Shown piece after piece: positions 18,587 to 21,229 of a stretch of 21,229 nucleotides of DNA (position 1 is its first letter; the number at the start of each line of letters is the position of its first letter). The translations under genes were made by a program, and so were the position numbers. The notes below the pieces were generated by a model. The model did no database searches and had not been told where the DNA came from. It was given only the letters and a program-made list of their open reading frames with translations. The stretch is from a virus, in IMG/VR virus record IMGVR_UViG_3300042870_001196, positions 1-21,229 of that record. One strand, 5' to 3'.

Positions 18587-18635
18587 CCAGTAATTGCCTT
18601 TTTGCTATAATTAGAGCATAGTAAGAAACAAGGAG
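18583..18635 (+). promoter_or_regulatory. Promoter-leader module, copy 2
   Basis: TTGACC (18583-18588) contains the upstream TGA stop; 17 bases; TATAAT (18606-18611). The 36 bases 18600-18635, including the ACAAGGAG ribosome site, are identical to copy 1 at 17443-17478. Confidence 0.88.
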
Positions 18636-18640
18636 CAGAA

Positions 18641-18820
18641 ATGCAAAGATCCACCGCAATGGCCCAACTACAAAAAGAGTGTGTGTTCTTGGGCATAGGG
18701 TTTTTTGAACTGATCAAAGACATCCAGATCAATGGAAGTTTGGTCTACAGCGAAAAGACCATAGAAGCATACCACAAATACATGGAAATTTATGCCATTG
18801 CCGCCCAGGTTGACGCATAA
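18641..18820 (+). CDS. Small hypothetical protein, 59 aa
   Basis: ATG at 18641 follows ACAAGGAG at five bases and a consensus promoter. The protein starts MQRSTAMAQLQKECVFLGIG and continues as an amphipathic, helix-prone sequence with FFELIKDIQINGSLVYSEKT and YHKYMEIYAIAAQ. No signal peptide or clear membrane span. Its own promoter and ribosome site make it a convincing short gene. The next promoter overlaps its last codons. Confidence 0.7.
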   Translation: MQRSTAMAQLQKECVFLGIGFFELIKDIQINGSLVYSEKTIEAYHKYMEIYAIAAQVDA

Positions 18821-18838
18821 AGACACTTCTGCTACAAT
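18810..18838 (+). promoter_or_regulatory. Promoter of the MoxR-like ATPase gene
   Basis: TTGACG (18810-18815), 17 bases, TACAAT (18833-18838). The TAA stop of the previous gene lies in the spacer. An AAAGGA ribosome site precedes the ATG at 18884. Confidence 0.75.
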
Positions 18839-18883
18839 ACATACATAAACAGTTTTTAACCACAACCCGAAAGGACACAGCCC

Positions 18884-19972
18884 ATGTCAGATACCCGTAC
18901 AATAACATCAGTTCAAGCTCGTCGTAGTTTACTGAAAGCATTTAAACATCAACGCCCTTTGTTTCTCTGGGGTCCTCCCGGTATTGGCAAGTCAGAGTTG
19001 GTAGCAGATATCACTGAGGAACTTGGTGGTCACATGATTGACTTGCGTTTAGGACAAATGGAGCCCACAGACATTCGTGGCATTCCGTTTTACAACAAAG
19101 ACTCCGGCAAGATGGACTGGGCTGAGCCAGTAGATTTGCCCACTGAGGAATTGGCCAGCCAATATCCTGTGGTAGTTCTTTTCTTGGATGAAATGAACAG
19201 TGCCGCTCCAAGTGTACAGAGTGCCGCTTATCAGCTAATTTTGAATCGTCGTGTGGGCAAGTATCGACTGCCTGACAATGTTGTTATGGTTGCCGCAGGT
19301 AACCGTGAAAGCGACAAAGGCGTTACCTATCGCATGCCAACTCCACTGGCAAATCGTTTCATTCACCAAGAGATGAAAGTAGACTTTACCAGTTGGCAAG
19401 AGTGGGCAGTTAACCACAAGATCCACAAGGATGTGGTAGGTTACATTGGCTTTGCCAAAAATGATCTGTACGACTTTGATGCCAAGAGCGCAAGCCGTGC
19501 CTTTGCTACGCCACGCTCATGGAGTTTTGTGAGCCAAATTCTGGACGACAGTGACAGTGATGACGACACCACAATGAATCTGATTGCAGGTACTGTAGGA
19601 GAAGGACTTGCAGTCAAGTTCATGGCACACCGCAAGGTAGCCAGCCGTATGCCCAAGCCCGAGGAAATCCTGTCAGGCAAGGTCACTACCTTGGATGTCA
19701 AAGAAGTCAGTGCCATGTACAGTTTGGTGATCTCCATGTGCTATGAGCTCAAAGATGCCATCAATGAAAAGAAAGTAGACGACAAGAAGTTCCACGAAAT
19801 GGCAGATAACTTCTTTGGCTACATGATGAGTAACTTTGAAACAGAGTTGGTTGTTATGGGTGCTCGTATTGCACTTACCACATACAACCTGCCGTTCCAG
19901 CCTACCAAGCTCAAGAACTTTGACAAGTTCCATCAGAAGTACGGCAAGTACATTTTGCAGGCATCTGCCTAA
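18884..19972 (+). CDS. MoxR-type AAA+ ATPase, 362 aa
   Basis: Walker A is GPPGIGKS at residues 30-37, Walker B VVLFLDEMNSA with the Asp-Glu pair at about 103-104, sensor 1 AAGNRES and a TPLANRF block with the probable arginine finger. The LGQMEPTDIRGIPF segment is typical of the MoxR/RavA-like branch common in T4-like aquatic phages. MoxR ATPases usually act as chaperones with a von Willebrand A-domain partner that delivers metals or remodels complexes; no such partner lies in this window. The C-terminal 130 residues form the usual helical lid and tail. A single-gene unit with its own promoter and 3' hairpins. Confidence 0.92.
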   Translation: MSDTRTITSVQARRSLLKAFKHQRPLFLWGPPGIGKSELVADITEELGGHMIDLRLGQMEPTDIRGIPFYNKDSGKMDWAEPVDLPTEELASQYPVVVLFLDEMNSAAPSVQSAAYQLILNRRVGKYRLPDNVVMVAAGNRESDKGVTYRMPTPLANRFIHQEMKVDFTSWQEWAVNHKIHKDVVGYIGFAKNDLYDFDAKSASRAFATPRSWSFVSQILDDSDSDDDTTMNLIAGTVGEGLAVKFMAHRKVASRMPKPEEILSGKVTTLDVKEVSAMYSLVISMCYELKDAINEKKVDDKKFHEMADNFFGYMMSNFETELVVMGARIALTTYNLPFQPTKLKNFDKFHQKYGKYILQASA

Positions 19973-19980
19973 GTAGTTTA

Positions 19981-20030
19981 GGAGGGTGGTGTTTCAAAAA
20001 CACAGGGCTGTGTTCGCACTGCCCTCCTTT
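19981..20030 (+). terminator. Branched hairpin terminator after the ATPase gene
   Basis: GGAGGG (19981-19986) pairs with CCCTCC (20022-20027) around two inner hairpins: GTGTTT-CAA-AAACAC and GTG-UUCG-CAC, the latter able to extend to GGGC/GCCC. A T-rich stretch (TTTCTCT) follows. The three-way shape is unusual for a simple terminator and may also protect the mRNA 3' end. Confidence 0.65.
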
Positions 20031-20049
20031 CTCTGTACAAAATAATTAT

Positions 20050-20370
20050 ATGAAGTACAATATAGTCAAGCTTGATGGTAGGCACAATCATCGCAATCGA
20101 TTCAAATACATGATCACATTTACCAAGGCACCTGGACAATCAGCCATATTGGACTTTGATCGTTGTCGTAGATGGTTCAACGATACCTATGGCTGGAGTC
20201 AAGATGTGGAAATGCAGTATCCAATGATTCAAGCCCAAATCAAACAGATTGACGAGCATCCTGATGTAGTGGTCAATGAACAGTGGGCATACAATATAAA
20301 ATATAACGATTATAGAATTTATATTGCCAACGATCAGATGTTAACCATGTTCCAATTAAAATGGGCATAA
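20050..20370 (+). CDS. Small phage paralogue family protein 1, 106 aa
   Basis: Starts MKYNIVKLDGRHNHRNRFKY and ends YRIYIANDQMLTMFQLKWA. The last ~20 residues match the C-terminal motif of the following genes (aromatic-x-aromatic, D, F-x-L-x-W). The segment CRRWFNDTYGWSQDVE resembles the W-x-x-x-x-FG region of its relatives. No ribosome site is seen before the ATG. The stop is 56 bases before the chosen start of the next gene. Function unknown. Confidence 0.65.
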   Translation: MKYNIVKLDGRHNHRNRFKYMITFTKAPGQSAILDFDRCRRWFNDTYGWSQDVEMQYPMIQAQIKQIDEHPDVVVNEQWAYNIKYNDYRIYIANDQMLTMFQLKWA

Positions 20371-20426
20371 CAAATTTTAAATATGATTTAACTGACTGGT
20401 TAAGTAAGTTCAATGGAGGTCAGTGC

Positions 20427-20642
20427 ATGTCTCGAGCAAAAATAAAATGGCATAGGTTACCGGGCTTTAAACTCAAGGCCACCTGGGAGCCAGGACCAAG
20501 AATGATGGGGTTAAAAGAATCCGACATGGATCCCATCCATACATGGAGCAAAAACAACAAGTGTGGAATTCGTATGAGTTTTGACATGTGGCGGTTCAAA
20601 ACTCCAGAAGAAATTACTATGTTTTTATTGAAGTGGTCATGA
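20427..20642 (+). CDS. Small phage paralogue family protein 2, 71 aa
   Basis: ATG at 20427 is preferred because a strong GGAGGT site lies six bases upstream; the same frame also opens at 20361, overlapping the previous gene by ten bases. The protein contains WHRLPGFKLKATWEPGPRMM and ends DMWRFKTPEEITMFLLKWS, the clearest form of the shared C-terminal motif. ATGA overlap with the next gene. Confidence 0.7.
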   Translation: MSRAKIKWHRLPGFKLKATWEPGPRMMGLKESDMDPIHTWSKNNKCGIRMSFDMWRFKTPEEITMFLLKWS

Positions 20643-20968
20643 ATAGTGTAGCACAACACATCATTGACGGGGCGAGTAAACAACTCAGTGAACACATTGA
20701 TCGTATGGTGCTAGCAGGTTCGGGTTTAGTATTTGATTACTATTTAGAGCACGGTCGAGGCACAATCTGCGGACAGGAGTATCTCTCAGTGGCTCCTATG
20801 AACGCAGACGGGCAGTGGCATGATATGATGGCATGGATGGGCGAGACATTTGGCCCTACACCTTTTGACAGCATATGGATGCCTGATCAACGCTGGCATG
20901 TGAACAATTGGAAGTTTTGGTTCCGTGATGCCAAAGACCGTGATTGGTTTGTGTTGAGGTGGTCATGA
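20639..20968 (+). CDS. Small phage paralogue family protein 3, 109 aa
   Basis: Begins MNSVAQHIIDGASKQLSEHI and ends WKFWFRDAKDRDWFVLRWS. The middle has MAWMGETFGPTPFDSIWMPD followed by QRWHVNNW. The start is chosen at the ATGA overlap with the upstream stop; a longer frame from 20588 would run far into the previous gene. C-terminal motif as in its neighbours. ATGA overlap with the next gene. Confidence 0.7.
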   Translation: MNSVAQHIIDGASKQLSEHIDRMVLAGSGLVFDYYLEHGRGTICGQEYLSVAPMNADGQWHDMMAWMGETFGPTPFDSIWMPDQRWHVNNWKFWFRDAKDRDWFVLRWS

Positions 20969-21229
20969 AAACAAAACGTGCTATGTCTGACTCAAGAAGG
21001 GCAGATGAACAGTTAAAAAGACTTGAAACTGGCCGTGCTGACAATCAACCCAAATGGCCCTATTGGGTTTGTCCATACCATTACTCTAGAGCAGAGTGGA
21101 TAGATATAGAAGAGTGGATGAAAGAAACCATGGGTACCAGTAATTGGCTCGAAGAAAATGCTCGTTGGGTAAGCAGTGATCGTAAGTATTGGTTCCGTGA
21201 AGAAGCAGATAGAACTTTTTTCTTACTAA
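20965..21229 (+). CDS. Small phage paralogue family protein 4 (3' truncated by window)
   Basis: ATGA-coupled to the upstream gene and open to the window edge, 88 complete codons. The N-terminal part is highly charged (KTKRAMSDSRRADEQLKRLE). The visible C-terminal part, RKYWFREEADRTFFLL, is the shared motif and predicts that the gene ends only a few codons further on. EWIDIEEWMKETMGTSNW corresponds to the FG-containing middle segment of its relatives. Confidence 0.7.
   Translation, partial: MKTKRAMSDSRRADEQLKRLETGRADNQPKWPYWVCPYHYSRAEWIDIEEWMKETMGTSNWLEENARWVSSDRKYWFREEADRTFFLL

Noticed and set aside
1-21229. CRISPR array, insertion sequence, integrase or transposase gene
   Set aside because: No regularly spaced repeat series and no recombinase protein was found; the only long direct repeats are the tmRNA acceptor copies and the promoter-leader cassettes.

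Overview
The window looks like part of a large tailed-phage genome, probably a T4-like or jumbo myovirus of an aquatic bacterium. Evidence: almost every gene is on the + strand, and genes are small and packed with ATGA stop/start overlaps. Many belong to families I recognise from marine and freshwater myoviruses, including several small conserved proteins, a MoxR-type ATPase, an asparagine synthetase and a tail-fibre-like DUF4214 protein. Fourteen tRNA genes and a tmRNA gene are also present. Host hints are indirect: consensus sigma70 promoters, AAGGAG ribosome sites, an rRNA-type boxA and a permuted tmRNA of the kind known from alpha- and betaproteobacteria and cyanobacteria. No terminase, capsid or polymerase gene is visible, so phage origin is a strong inference, not proof.

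Layout. 1-1356: three conserved small phage proteins after the end of another gene. 1361-2656: a circularly permuted two-piece tmRNA gene. Its acceptor half is duplicated, and a complete methionine aminopeptidase gene sits between the two copies; a 41-residue membrane-protein ORF lies in the segment between the acceptor and coding pieces. 2779-3720: fibre-like structural protein and terminator. 3740-7874: asparagine synthetase, one minus-strand gene of unknown function, and two related glycosyltransferase-like proteins. 7905-9281: two small ORFs around an attenuator-like element, a structured RNA and a D,D-peptidase. 9286-11405: tRNAs interleaved with strongly structured non-coding RNAs, driven by a consensus promoter and a boxA-like antitermination site.

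11412-13971: five tightly coupled genes for an ADP-heptose-type nucleotide sugar (nucleotidyltransferase, PfkB kinase, cupin, HAD phosphatase, HldD-like epimerase). 13951-14773: promoter, tRNA-Gly, an RNA polymerase omega-like gene and five more tRNAs. 14794-17379: RNase H-like YkuK protein, a tRNA-Leu remnant, a possibly leaderless small gene, a metallophosphoesterase and two AT-rich genes of unknown function. 17426-19972: a run of small genes, each with its own promoter/leader module, ending in a MoxR-like ATPase. 20050-21229: overlapping small paralogues sharing a C-terminal aromatic motif.

Common themes are supplementation of host translation (tRNAs, tmRNA, MAP, omega), surface-sugar and envelope modification (heptose genes, asparagine synthetase, glycosyltransferase-like proteins, D,D-peptidase), and single-gene transcription units whose -35 boxes often lie on the previous gene's stop codon. 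The least explained content is the set of long-stem RNAs A (8377-8453), B (10016-10169), C (11028-11114) and D (11229-11322), and the tmRNA locus.
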